Of a stretch of 64,000 nucleotides of DNA, positions 34,541 to 42,549 are shown in pieces. The translations under genes were made by a program, and so were the position numbers. Each line of letters begins with the position of its first letter. The first letter of the stretch is position 1. This stretch comes from an uncultured Paenibacillus sp. (GTDB lineage Bacteria > Bacillota > Bacilli > Paenibacillales > Paenibacillaceae). The stretch spans positions 1-64,000 of the forward strand of contig CALAWP010000079.1 in the NCBI GenBank assembly GCA_937895345.1. Direction: 5' to 3'. The notes beneath the pieces were generated by a model that was not told the DNA's origin, did no database searches, and worked only from the letters and a program-made list of their open reading frames with translations.

Positions 34541-35248
34541 TCACGTCCCTTCCTTCCGGCCGAATCGTCCCGTGAACAGCAGCAGAAGGAACGACAACCC
34601 GATCGAACAAGCCGTCCAGGCCCAGGCCATCGCCGTTTGGCCGGTGTCGACAGCGACGTAGATGGCCGTCGGAATCGTCTGCGTCTTCCCCGGAATGTTG
34701 CCCGCAATCATCAAGGTTGCGCCGAACTCGCCCAGCCCCCGGGCAAATCCGAGCACAAAAGCCGTCACGACAGAACGCCGCGCCAGCGGCAGCGTAATAT
34801 ACCGGAATACCTGCCCTTCGTTTGCGCCGTTTGAGCGCGCCGCTTCCTCCAGCTCCCGGTCGACCCCGTCGAAGCCGGTTCGCATCGTTTGGTACACCAG
34901 CGGAAAAGCGACGACCGCGGACGCGATTACCGCCGCCCACCACGAGAAAATAATCGGAGCGTCAAAAAGCCTCTCGGCGAGCTGGCCGATCCAGCTTCGC
35001 CTTCCGAGCATCGTCAGCAAAACAAAGCCGACGACGGTCGGCGGGAGAACTAACGGAAGCATGAGCGCGGTTTCCAGCCATATCCGGCCCCGGAACCTGC
35101 TTCTGGACATTCGCCACGCGGTCCATATCCCGATCAGCGCCGCCGCAACGCTGGAGACGAGGGTGACTTGCAAGGAAAACAACACGGGGGGCCACAGCTC
35201 GGACCAATTCAAGGCCGCACCCGGCGCTGCGACAATAAAAGCGCTCAT
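34541..35248 (-). CDS. modB: Molybdate ABC transporter permease ModB
   Basis: 235 residues with about five to six membrane segments, including LETALMLPLVLPPTVVGFVLL. The EAA-type loop is EEAARSNGANEGQVFRYITLPLA and the ModB signature ARGLGEFGATLMIAGN is present. It moves molybdate (or tungstate) into the cell. The start ATG overlaps the modA stop as ATGA. No modC ATPase gene follows; yhaM is next. The same ATPase-less arrangement is known from B. subtilis yvgLM, so a shared ATPase from elsewhere is expected. Confidence 0.95.
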   Translation of the reverse strand: MSAFIVAAPGAALNWSELWPPVLFSLQVTLVSSVAAALIGIWTAWRMSRSRFRGRIWLETALMLPLVLPPTVVGFVLLTMLGRRSWIGQLAERLFDAPIIFSWWAAVIASAVVAFPLVYQTMRTGFDGVDRELEEAARSNGANEGQVFRYITLPLARRSVVTAFVLGFARGLGEFGATLMIAGNIPGKTQTIPTAIYVAVDTGQTAMAWAWTACSIGLSFLLLLFTGRFGRKEGT

Positions 35249-36126
35249 GGAGCTTTCCGGAAGCCGTACCGTTCAAAGACGGCCATGGCCTCTTCGCTTT
35301 GGAAAAAGGCCAGCAGCTCTTTCGCCATGTCGGGATGCTTCGAGGCGGCAACGGCAGCGGCGGGATAAAGGATGGGAGCGTGGCTGCCGGCGTCGACGGC
35401 GAAGGCGATACGGGCCTCGTCCGAAGCGATGGCGTCCGTCCGGTAGACGAATCCGGCATCGGCATTGCCCGTCTCGACGTATTGCAGCACCTGCCGCACG
35501 TCCTTGGCTTGCACCAGCTTACCCTGCAGACGCTCCCACAGCTGCTCGCCTTCCAACGCCTCCTTGGCATATCCGCCGGCCGGCACGCTTTCCGGAATGC
35601 CGATCGCAATCCGCTTCATGCCGTCTCCTTCCAAATCGCGCAAGCCTTTGATGTCGTGACCGCCTTCGGCCGGCACGATTACGACCAGCTCGCCAGCGAG
35701 CAGCTGAACGTGCGAGTCGGCAACCGCCAGTCCGGCATTCACGAATTCATCCATGTTTCGGGAAGCGGCGGAAATAAACAGATCGGCGGGTGCCCCTTCC
35801 TGAATCTGCTTCTGCAGCGTGCCGGAAGCGCCAAAATTGTAAAGCAGCTTCGTATCCTGATGCCGCTCTTCATATAAAGCGCCGATTTCCTTCACGGCCT
35901 CGGTCAAGCTTGCCGCCGCCGAGACGGTCAGCTCGACCGGCTTCTGCCCGCCGGAACGGTCTCCGGCGCCGCCGCATGCCGGCAATGCGAGAAGCGCAAG
36001 CAGCATAACCGCGGCCCGGAGCGTGTGCGCGCCCCCCCGGCTTCGATACCCGCTTTGCATGGCCGGTTCCGGCCGTCCTTCCATTTCTTTCGAACCCTGC
36101 CGTCTGCTTGTTATCCAACCGTGCAT
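35245..36126 (-). CDS. modA: Molybdate-binding lipoprotein ModA
   Basis: 293 residues. An unusually long basic leader (~38 residues) precedes the hydrophobic core and lipobox LLALPACGG, so it is anchored outside the membrane. The mature part has TVSAAASLTEAVKEI, NFGASGTLQKQI, GAPADLFISA, GGYAKEAL and GFVYRTDA, all ModA signatures for tetrahedral oxyanion binding. AAGGGAGTGGGAG lies before the ATG at 36126; an internal ATG would shorten the leader but has no better site. First gene of modAB, under the palindromic operator at 36171. Confidence 0.95.
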   Translation of the reverse strand: MHGWITSRRQGSKEMEGRPEPAMQSGYRSRGGAHTLRAAVMLLALLALPACGGAGDRSGGQKPVELTVSAAASLTEAVKEIGALYEERHQDTKLLYNFGASGTLQKQIQEGAPADLFISAASRNMDEFVNAGLAVADSHVQLLAGELVVIVPAEGGHDIKGLRDLEGDGMKRIAIGIPESVPAGGYAKEALEGEQLWERLQGKLVQAKDVRQVLQYVETGNADAGFVYRTDAIASDEARIAFAVDAGSHAPILYPAAAVAASKHPDMAKELLAFFQSEEAMAVFERYGFRKAP

Positions 36127-36170
36127 CTTCTCCCACTCCCTTTTATCTCTATGTATGGTTTCGTTATATT

Positions 36171-36188
36171 TAGATATAATTATATCTA
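36171..36188. promoter_or_regulatory. Perfect 18-bp palindrome, operator of the mod locus, with modA promoter
   Basis: TAGATATAATTATATCTA lies between the divergent modA and HTH-regulator genes. On the minus strand it contains TATAAT (36179-36184) with TTTACA 18 bp upstream, a likely modA promoter, so a bound protein would cover the -10. ModE-type sites are also TATAT-rich palindromes. The regulator encoded next door is the obvious candidate. Confidence 0.75.
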
Positions 36189-36309
36189 TTTAGTATGTAA
36201 ATTGTAAATCGTTACGCTTGGCAAAAGCGGACCCGCTCTCATTCCCGCATGCGTTAAGTATGTTAAAATAAATTATCATTCGAACCGAATTTATGGAGGC
36301 GGAATCCGC

Positions 36310-37437
36310 ATGTCTCAAGAGGTATCCTATACGGCCGAGGAAATCGCCAAACTTCTGAAAATATCGAAACTGACCGTCTACGATCTGATCAAAAAAGGGG
36401 AGCTTCCGTCTTACCGCGTCGGCAAGCAAATGCGGGTGGACGCTTCCGATCTGGAAGCTTACAAGCGGCGAAGCCGAACGGCGGCGCCGTACGCCCGCGG
36501 TCCGGAACGCGCGGCGGGCGCTCCCCCGGCCTATGACGGGCCTGCCGGGTTCGCCGCGCCATATGCAGGTTCGGCAGCGGGTGCCGCCGAATCTGCCGGC
36601 TTGGGTACGGCTGCAAGCGCCGCCCAACCTGCCGGCTTGGAGACGGCCCCGGAAGCTGCCGCCGGAGCGGCGGCGGGAACCTCCCGGCCGTCCGGAGCGG
36701 CGGCTTATCCGCTGACGGCGGGCGCTCCCGCGAGCTTGCCCGTTGTCATTACGGGCCAAGATATGAGTCTCGACATCTTGGCCCGCCATCTGGAGCAGGC
36801 CAATCCGGGCATGCGCCCCTTGCGTTCGCAAGCCGGAAGCCTGGAAGGATTGATCGGCCTGTTCAAGGGAGAAGCCGACGTGGCCAGCACCCATCTGCTG
36901 GACGGCGACACCGGCGAATATAATTTGCCCTATATTCGCAAGCTGCTCGTCGGTTTTCCGTACATCGTCGTCAACCTGCTGTCGCGGCAAGCCGGCCTGT
37001 ACACGGCCAAAGGCAACCCGCTGGCGATTCGCGCCTGGTCCGACCTGGCCCGGCCGGGGCTGCGCATCGCCTGCCGGGAGCCCGGCTCCGGCGCCCGCGT
37101 GCTGCTGGACGAGCAGCTTCGCCTTCACGGCTTGAAGCCGGAAGGGCTGGCAGGCGGCCGCGTCTTGACGAATCATCTGTCCGTCGCCGCCGCCGTCGCC
37201 GCCGGCGAAGCCGATCTGGGCGTCGGCACCGAACGGGCGGCTTCCATCGTCGGCGGCGTCGATTTTGTCCCGTTGATTCAGGAGCGTTACGATCTCGTCA
37301 TCGTCAAAAAACCGCAAAACGCCGCTTGGATCTCTTCGCTGCTGGACATCGTCCGTTCCGCGGCTTTTCGGCAGGAGCTTGGCGCGATCGCGGGCTATGA
37401 CCTGTCCGACACCGGACGGATCTTGCTGGAGACATAA
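36310..37437 (+). CDS. HTH plus periplasmic-binding-like regulator of molybdate uptake (YvgK-like)
   Basis: 375 residues. An excisionase/MerR-like HTH (~6-55; YTAEEIAKLLKISKLTVYDLIKKG) is written here in two parts, YTAEEIAKLLKISK and LTVYDLIKKG, followed by YRVGKQMRVDASDLEAY. Then an Ala/Pro/Gly-rich linker (~58-140) and a PBP-like domain (~145-375; GQDMSLDILARHLEQ, EADVASTHLLDGDTGEYNLPY, CREPGSGARVLLDEQL, GEADLGVGTERAA). Such fusions read intracellular molybdate and control mod genes. GGAGGCGG before ATG. Divergent from modAB with a perfect palindrome between. The long linker is unusual. Confidence 0.88.
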   Translation: MSQEVSYTAEEIAKLLKISKLTVYDLIKKGELPSYRVGKQMRVDASDLEAYKRRSRTAAPYARGPERAAGAPPAYDGPAGFAAPYAGSAAGAAESAGLGTAASAAQPAGLETAPEAAAGAAAGTSRPSGAAAYPLTAGAPASLPVVITGQDMSLDILARHLEQANPGMRPLRSQAGSLEGLIGLFKGEADVASTHLLDGDTGEYNLPYIRKLLVGFPYIVVNLLSRQAGLYTAKGNPLAIRAWSDLARPGLRIACREPGSGARVLLDEQLRLHGLKPEGLAGGRVLTNHLSVAAAVAAGEADLGVGTERAASIVGGVDFVPLIQERYDLVIVKKPQNAAWISSLLDIVRSAAFRQELGAIAGYDLSDTGRILLET

Positions 37438-37565
37438 AGCGGCAACAGGCCAAGCGCATCTGCCCGCGAATGCAACAACCGCGAATCCCTCAGGCATGTC
37501 TTGCCGGCGTAAGCTACGGAGCAGATTTCGAATTTTGTCCATTTAAATGAAGGAGGCATCGCTTC

Positions 37566-38333
37566 ATGCACGATCGCAATCGCAACAAACATACGGATCA
37601 CGCACATCGCTGGGAGACGCTGGCCCGGATGCTGAATGAAGGAAGACGCATCGCCGTGCTTACCGGGGCGGGCATCAGCACGGACAGCGGCTTGCCCGAT
37701 TTCCGCTCAAAAGGCGGCATCTTCGACAACGAGCTGCGCGTCGAGGACATCTTGTCGGAGTCGTATTTTCACGCACAGCCGAAACGGTTCTGGGAGCATT
37801 TCAAATCGATCTTCCGATTCGAGGAGCTGCATCAATGCAAGCCGAACGCCGGACATCTGCTGTTGAAGGAATTGGAGGAGAAAGGCAAGGAGGTCGTCGT
37901 CATTACCCAAAATATCGACGGCCTGCATGGCAAGGCCGGAAGCCGGCGCGTGCTGGAGGTGCATGGAACGCTGAGCACCGCCGCCTGCCCCAAATGCAAG
38001 GAGCGTTACGGCGCGGAAGCGGTCATGAGCTCGCCGGTGCCGCGGTGCGGGAAGGACGGTTTTATTTTGAAACCGGATGTGGTGCTGTACGGGGGGCGCG
38101 TGCTGCATATGGAGGAAGCCTATGAAGCCGTTCGGCAGGCCGACGTCTTTGTCGTCATGGGCACATCTCTTCAAGTCTATCCCGTCAAAGACTTGCCTTA
38201 TGCCGTTGACCGCGGCCGCACGAAGTCGGTCATCGTCAATCGGGAGCCGACCGGAATGGACGGCCTGTTCGATCTGGTCATTCACGACGAGATTCGCACG
38301 GCGGCGGAACAATTGAGTGGACGGCTTCTCTAG
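37566..38333 (+). CDS. NAD-dependent protein deacylase, Sir2 family
   Basis: 255 residues. NAD-binding motifs GAGISTDSGLPDFRSKGG, TQNIDGLHGKAG, catalytic His in LEVHGTLS, GTSLQVYPV and VNREPTG are all present. The zinc ribbon is odd: CPKC gives two ligands, but the second half reads PRCGKDGFILKP, with Asp (GAC) where the fourth Cys is expected. The start has AAGGAGG 9 nt before ATG. It removes acyl groups from protein lysines using NAD. Lone gene between the mod regulator and a small secreted protein. Confidence 0.93.
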   Translation: MHDRNRNKHTDHAHRWETLARMLNEGRRIAVLTGAGISTDSGLPDFRSKGGIFDNELRVEDILSESYFHAQPKRFWEHFKSIFRFEELHQCKPNAGHLLLKELEEKGKEVVVITQNIDGLHGKAGSRRVLEVHGTLSTAACPKCKERYGAEAVMSSPVPRCGKDGFILKPDVVLYGGRVLHMEEAYEAVRQADVFVVMGTSLQVYPVKDLPYAVDRGRTKSVIVNREPTGMDGLFDLVIHDEIRTAAEQLSGRLL

Positions 38334-38364
38334 CCGGAACGGTCACGGATTTGTCGATCGCTAA

Positions 38365-38778
38365 TCAGTAACATTTCATTTCTACGTCCGCCCCGTCGTT
38401 CGTTATCGTTACTTTGGCGCTTCCCGCCAAATATTCCGTATACCCGCATACGATCGTCTCCTTCAAGGAGCCGGCCGGATCCGTATATTTCAAATAAACG
38501 GCCCCTTCGCCATGCAGCTCGAGCACCGGTTCAAATTTGGCTTTGCCGCCGCTTGCGATCGCCTTGTCGATGCGATCCGTCGACGACCCGTTTACGATTC
38601 CGGTCTCCAACGCCATAATATCGAAGTCCGACTCGTTGTCAATCAGAATCGTAAAGCTTCTCATAAAATTGGCGATATCCGATTTTTCCGCCCAATCCCA
38701 ACCCCGTATGCCTGCTGCCAGCAGCGCTCCAAATGCGCCAATGCACAGCACTAAAAGCAGCACTCTTTTTTTGTTCAC
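38365..38778 (-). CDS. Small membrane-anchored or secreted protein of unknown function
   Basis: 137 residues, GTG start at 38778 with GGCGGGA upstream. N-terminal membrane segment or signal peptide (RVLLLVLCIGAFGALLAAGI), then a soluble part that looks like a single beta-sandwich (FTILIDNESDFDIMALETG, AVYLKYTDP, AKVTITNDGADVEM) ending in CY. It has two extracytoplasmic cysteines (CGYTE and the terminal CY) that could pair. No family recognised. Confidence 0.65.
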   Translation of the reverse strand: MNKKRVLLLVLCIGAFGALLAAGIRGWDWAEKSDIANFMRSFTILIDNESDFDIMALETGIVNGSSTDRIDKAIASGGKAKFEPVLELHGEGAVYLKYTDPAGSLKETIVCGYTEYLAGSAKVTITNDGADVEMKCY

Positions 38779-38990
38779 CAGCGGTCCCGCCTTCCTGATT
38801 TATGACGAACGGTTTGCCTACCTGGACGAAACCTAGGCTCGCAAAGTTGCAATGGGGCTTGGAACGACGCCCGTATCCTCCGTCGCCCGGCTCAGCGCAG
38901 CACGCGGCATTCGGCCTCCTTCGAAATGAAACGTCCATGTCAATATTTACGTATAATTTATTATCCTTGCGCGTGAAGGAGGAATTCCGA

Positions 38991-39488
38991 ATGGAGCTTT
39001 ATTTCAAAGACAATTTTTTCAACAGCGGAGTCACGGAAATTATGGATGCTTCGGGTGCCAATGCCGGCATGCTGGACTTGAAAAGCGCCTTCAGCGCCTC
39101 GCTGTCCGTCTACGGGCCGGATCAGCAGCTTCTCTATACCGCTAAATTCCCCTTTTTCTCAAGAGGTTGGGAAATATCCGATGCGGATGGCCGCGTCGTC
39201 GGCGTGCTTCGCGCCAAATTCAGCTTGTTCAGCAAGCGTTACCAATACAACACGGACCATCGCGGAACGTATATGATCGAATCTCCGGCTTTTTCGAAAT
39301 CCTATACGATTCTTGACGATGCGGAGTCGACGGCGGCCTTGTTCGACCGCACGAGCCAGTGGCCGCAATCCGGTTCGTTCCGTTTGCAGAACCATTCCGA
39401 TCGGCTTGATTTGTATGAGCTGGTCGCCGTCGTGATGGGCGTGCACAGCATTCAGAAGGCGGCCGCAAGCTCCGCCGCTTCCACCTAG
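38991..39488 (+). CDS. Tubby/LURP-one-like domain protein
   Basis: 165 residues from the ATG at 38991 (AAGGAGG 8 nt upstream). The repeated strand pattern (LYFKDNFFNSGVTEIMD, GMLDLKSAFSASLSVYG, YTAKFPFFSRGWEISDADG, GVLRAKFSLFSKRYQYN) and a C-terminal hydrophobic helix (LYELVAVVMGVHSIQKA) fit the LOR/tubby-C fold found as small proteins in Firmicutes. Function unknown; a role at the membrane is possible. Confidence 0.7.
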   Translation: MELYFKDNFFNSGVTEIMDASGANAGMLDLKSAFSASLSVYGPDQQLLYTAKFPFFSRGWEISDADGRVVGVLRAKFSLFSKRYQYNTDHRGTYMIESPAFSKSYTILDDAESTAALFDRTSQWPQSGSFRLQNHSDRLDLYELVAVVMGVHSIQKAAASSAAST

Positions 39489-39506
39489 CCGGCATCGGCG
39501 CTTGCC

Positions 39507-39535
39507 TTTACAATTGCGCAAAGCCCCATTATAAT
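39507..39535 (+). promoter_or_regulatory. Promoter of the tRNA-Pro gene
   Basis: TTTACA (39507-39512), 17-bp spacer, TATAAT (39530-39535), ~22 bp before the tRNA 5' end. Confidence 0.8.
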
Positions 39536-39557
39536 AAGTAACTGATCGAACTATTTT

Positions 39558-39631
39558 CGGGGTATGGCGCAGCCTGGTAGCGCGCACCCTTGGGGTGGGT
39601 GAGGTCGCAGGTTCAAATCCTGTTACTCCGA
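39558..39631 (+). tRNA. tRNA-Pro, anticodon GGG
   Basis: 74-nt cloverleaf: acceptor CGGGGTA / TACTCCG (one G-T pair), D-arm around GGCGCAGCCTGGTAGCGC, anticodon stem CACCC / GGGTG with loop TTGGGGT (anticodon GGG), T-arm CAGG-TTCAAAT-CCTG, discriminator A. CCA is not encoded. It reads CCC/CCU codons. Bacillus usually relies on tRNA-Pro(TGG) only, so this extra isoacceptor fits a GC-rich genome. Confidence 0.95.
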
Positions 39632-39644
39632 TATTTGTGTTAAC

Positions 39645-39696
39645 CGAAAAACCGCTTCCCGCGTGAGACTTAAGCTCATGTGGGAAGTGGTTTTTT
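39645..39696 (+). terminator. Terminator after tRNA-Pro
   Basis: AACCGCTTCCCGC ... GTGGGAAGTGGTTTTTT: long stem (ACCGCTTCCC / GGGAAGTGGT) ending in six T, starting ~15 bp after the tRNA. Confidence 0.9.
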
Positions 39697-39799
39697 GGTT
39701 GCGTAAGTTTGGAGGCAGTTCATCCTTTTCAAAGTTTCACAGCCAATTTCAAAGATGTCGTTGAACCTGGGACGGGAAACGATTGAATACGAGTAAAAG

Positions 39800-39995
39800 G
39801 TGAGATGTGACTATAACGGACATGAGGGAAGCTTAGAAAGCCAAAAGCAGAAGCACACAGCTGTAACGGACATGAGGATAGCTTAAAACCCAAAAAAGCT
39901 GTTTCATATGCGCAAACCATCCGCTAAGATGCACGGGTGTCCATTAAAACGAAACATTGTACGATTTACCTCACTAAGCTTCTCGGATGTCCGTT
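39800..39995. repeat. Interspersed TAACGGACATGAG-GCTTA motifs
   Basis: TAACGGACATGAGGGAAGCTTA (39814 on; 22 bp, here split as TAACGGACATGAG and GGAAGCTTA) recurs as TAACGGACATGAGGATAGC at 39864 on, with inverted copies as TAAGCTTCTCGGATGTCCG (39975-39993). The remainder of the gene-free stretch 39697-40305 holds no gene I can support. Related motifs (GTAACGAACCTCAGC...CTTATT) occur at 16124 on. Confidence 0.75.
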
Positions 39996-40305
39996 AGCGA
40001 ATCGTTTGCAATGGAAACCCGCTCGATCGTAATGAGACAAGCCTTAGCCTCTAGTTATACGGGACAGACCGCCCAACAGCATGGGCATTCCGATCGCTAT
40101 GCAGACGAGTTTGACGAGCATGCCAAGCTGTAAGGTTGGGAAAGCCGAGAGGTCGTGTTGGGGAGCCCTTCCAAGCAGTAAATCACATTCAATAATACGG
40201 ATATAGCTTTGAATATGAATCAGTGATTATAATGAAGAATAGTGTTGCTGATCATATCATTATTGCAGTAACAGTTAATTACCCATCTGACGTAGGAGAG
40301 AACAT

Positions 40306-41520
40306 ATGAAGAAGAGAATAGCAATCATAGCTGCAGTAACAGCTCTTGTTGTCGGTTTATTTTTATTTACATTACCTGATTACAAATCATTTACCTATGT
40401 CGGCCGGACGATTCTATGGGGAGAATCTGATTTCTATGATCACGAAAAGTTTGCATATAAGGAAATCAAGAATGGCAGCAACACGTTTACGTTCGACTAT
40501 GAGATTAAGGAAGATGACATCAATACATTGCTGGAAGATATTCATTATACTTACAAGCAAAAGACATATGCGATTGATGATGTGGATCAGTTTTTCACTG
40601 AAACAGATACCACCTCATTCATAGTGATTAAAGATGACAAGGTGATTTACGAACGTTATTTCAACAATTACGATAGAGAGTCCATTAATACGTCCTTTTC
40701 AATGGCCAAATCGTTTTTATCCTTTCTCATCGGCAAAGCCGTAGAGGAAGGTTACATTGAGAGCATTGACGCGCCCATAACAAAATACATACCAGAATTG
40801 GATGGTAGAGGATTTGAAGAAATAAGTGTTAAACATCTTCTAATGATGTCCTCAGGCATCCGTTATCGGGAAGGGCAATTGTTGCTTGGGGATGATGCCA
40901 AAACATATTATTCCCCTAATCTCAGACGTTTGGCAATAGAAGAAACCCAAATTGTCGAACCTCCGGGAGGACGGTTCTTATACAACAACTATCATCCGCT
41001 CTTATTGGGATTAATTTTGGAAAGAGCCACAAAACAAAGCGTTGCGGACTATCTGCACGAAACGCTTTGGAAGCCAATTGGCATGGAGTACTCGGCATCT
41101 TGGAGCATCGATAGCCAAAAACATGGGTTTGAGAAAATGGAAAGCGGGATTAACGCCACGTCCATTGATTATGCAAAGTTTGGAAGACTATTTTTACATA
41201 ATGGCAACTGGGAAGGTGAACAGATTATTTCCAGTCAATGGGTAACGGAATCCACAACCGCCATGGCAGAGCCACGGGATGATTATTATGATAACTATTC
41301 AGATTGGGATTTTTTTAAACGCAATCAAGGCTATTATAAGTATATGTGGTGGGGTTATCAGCGGGATGAAGATGACTACGACTTCTTCGCCAATGGCAAA
41401 TACGGTCAAATCATCTACGTCAGCCCCAAACATAACGTCGTCATTGTTCGAAATGGCGTCACAACCGGAAAGGTGGATTGGTGGCCAGACATTTTGTTTG
41501 AGCTGGTTAGTAAACTTTAA
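40306..41520 (+). CDS. Beta-lactamase-fold serine hydrolase, membrane anchored
   Basis: 404 residues. N-terminal signal anchor (IAIIAAVTALVVGLFLFTL), then a class C beta-lactamase/DD-peptidase fold: SxxK in SMAKSFLSF, YxN in LYNNYHPLLLG, and a C-terminal region YGQIIYVSPKHNVVIVRNG that replaces KTG. It resembles 6-aminohexanoate-dimer hydrolases and esterases of this fold; substrate unknown. TAGGAGAG lies before the ATG. The gene is distinctly AT-rich and has native-looking lengths, so acquisition by transfer is likely. It sits downstream of a tRNA gene, though I found no attachment-site repeat. Confidence 0.88.
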   Translation: MKKRIAIIAAVTALVVGLFLFTLPDYKSFTYVGRTILWGESDFYDHEKFAYKEIKNGSNTFTFDYEIKEDDINTLLEDIHYTYKQKTYAIDDVDQFFTETDTTSFIVIKDDKVIYERYFNNYDRESINTSFSMAKSFLSFLIGKAVEEGYIESIDAPITKYIPELDGRGFEEISVKHLLMMSSGIRYREGQLLLGDDAKTYYSPNLRRLAIEETQIVEPPGGRFLYNNYHPLLLGLILERATKQSVADYLHETLWKPIGMEYSASWSIDSQKHGFEKMESGINATSIDYAKFGRLFLHNGNWEGEQIISSQWVTESTTAMAEPRDDYYDNYSDWDFFKRNQGYYKYMWWGYQRDEDDYDFFANGKYGQIIYVSPKHNVVIVRNGVTTGKVDWWPDILFELVSKL

Positions 41521-41541
41521 TAAACAAAGGGCTAAAAGGAT

Positions 41542-41592
41542 AAAAACCGCATTGACTGCTCTGATATAGTTCGAGCCGTCAACGCGGTTTTC
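41542..41592 (+). terminator. Terminator of the serine hydrolase gene
   Basis: AAAACCGCATTGAC ... GTCAACGCGGTTTTC: long stem with a 22-nt loop and T4, 22 bp after the stop. Confidence 0.85.
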
Positions 41593-41733
41593 ATTTGTCC
41601 AGAACAGTCACAAAAAATCCGGAAACACTTTCGGGGACAGAATGAACCGAGCAGCATGATAACTCGGCCAAACAAGACGCGGCTGTTGGAAATCAATGTG
41701 TGTTCATTCCGCTGTACTTCGCCGTTATAAGCT

Positions 41734-42519
41734 TCAACGATTCCCCTTATCCTTTGGACAAATGGAGCAATACGAGCGCTCGCCCTCCGTCATATAGTAG
41801 AGACAGCAAGTTTTGCGGATGCGAATCGGCTGTTCGTATTCGGGCAGCTTCACTTTGGCCGAATGAAACTTGGCCAGCGGATTTGTTCGTTCTCCAAACA
41901 AGCCGCCGGGAGCCGAAAGCAAATATTCATAATCTTCCCGAACGCGCTCCAGTTGCTCGGAGCTGGCGGTCGCTTCGGTGATTCGTTTCTCGTACAGCCA
42001 ATAGACGTTGACGGCCGTATTTTCCCAGAGTGTGGCGGCGGAAACGCGATTGGCTTTCGAAAGCGAGCGCCACAGCCGGGCGATGTTTCCCTCGAACAAG
42101 CCGCTCAGCACCCGATCCCGCCATACGCGGCGATCCTTCTCCGGTGCTGCCGTCGTCCGCCAATCGGCCAGCCGCAATCCGGGCAGCCAAATTCCGTCCT
42201 CGCGAAACTTCGATTCAATCGAACAATTGTCGATGGCCGCGTCCAGACCTTTGTTGTATATCGACATGGCGTACAGTACCGGGACGGCGGTCATGTAGCT
42301 GTATCGCTTGGCGAACAGCGAGCCGCCCACGGCCCTGTCGCCGGCATCGAACAGCCGTGACACCCGGTCGATATAATGGCTGCATTCCGATGCGGACAAC
42401 AGCCGATTGGACGGGATCGAATGGTCCGTGTCCGCCGACGCTTCCCCCGTCAGGCGAAAATCGGCGCACAGCGTATCGAGTTCTTCCTTGGCAAACGCCG
42501 CCTGAATAGCGGTTGGCAT
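41734..42519 (-). CDS. FhuF-like ferric-siderophore reductase
   Basis: 261 residues. The C-terminus RKTCCLYYMTEGERSYCSICP carries the CC-x10-C-x2-C signature (four Cys) that binds a [2Fe-2S] cluster in FhuF-type siderophore reductases. The N-terminal part has RLLSASECSHYIDRV and AVGGSLFAKRYSYM, typical of the family. It would release iron from imported siderophores in the cytoplasm. GGGAGGAAG before the ATG; last gene of the siderophore uptake operon, 30 bp after the second permease. Confidence 0.88.
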   Translation of the reverse strand: MPTAIQAAFAKEELDTLCADFRLTGEASADTDHSIPSNRLLSASECSHYIDRVSRLFDAGDRAVGGSLFAKRYSYMTAVPVLYAMSIYNKGLDAAIDNCSIESKFREDGIWLPGLRLADWRTTAAPEKDRRVWRDRVLSGLFEGNIARLWRSLSKANRVSAATLWENTAVNVYWLYEKRITEATASSEQLERVREDYEYLLSAPGGLFGERTNPLAKFHSAKVKLPEYEQPIRIRKTCCLYYMTEGERSYCSICPKDKGNR

Positions 42520-42549
42520 GTCGCTCTTCCTCCCTGCGAATATTTCCGT

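Noticed and set aside
40032..40133. Small open frame of 33 codons (ends SDRYADEFDEHAKL)
   Set aside because: No ribosome-binding site, short and isolated. It could be a gene fragment but I recognise no parent family.
39558..41592. tRNA-Pro considered as an integration site for the downstream AT-rich gene
   Set aside because: I found no repeat of the tRNA 3' end downstream and no integrase.
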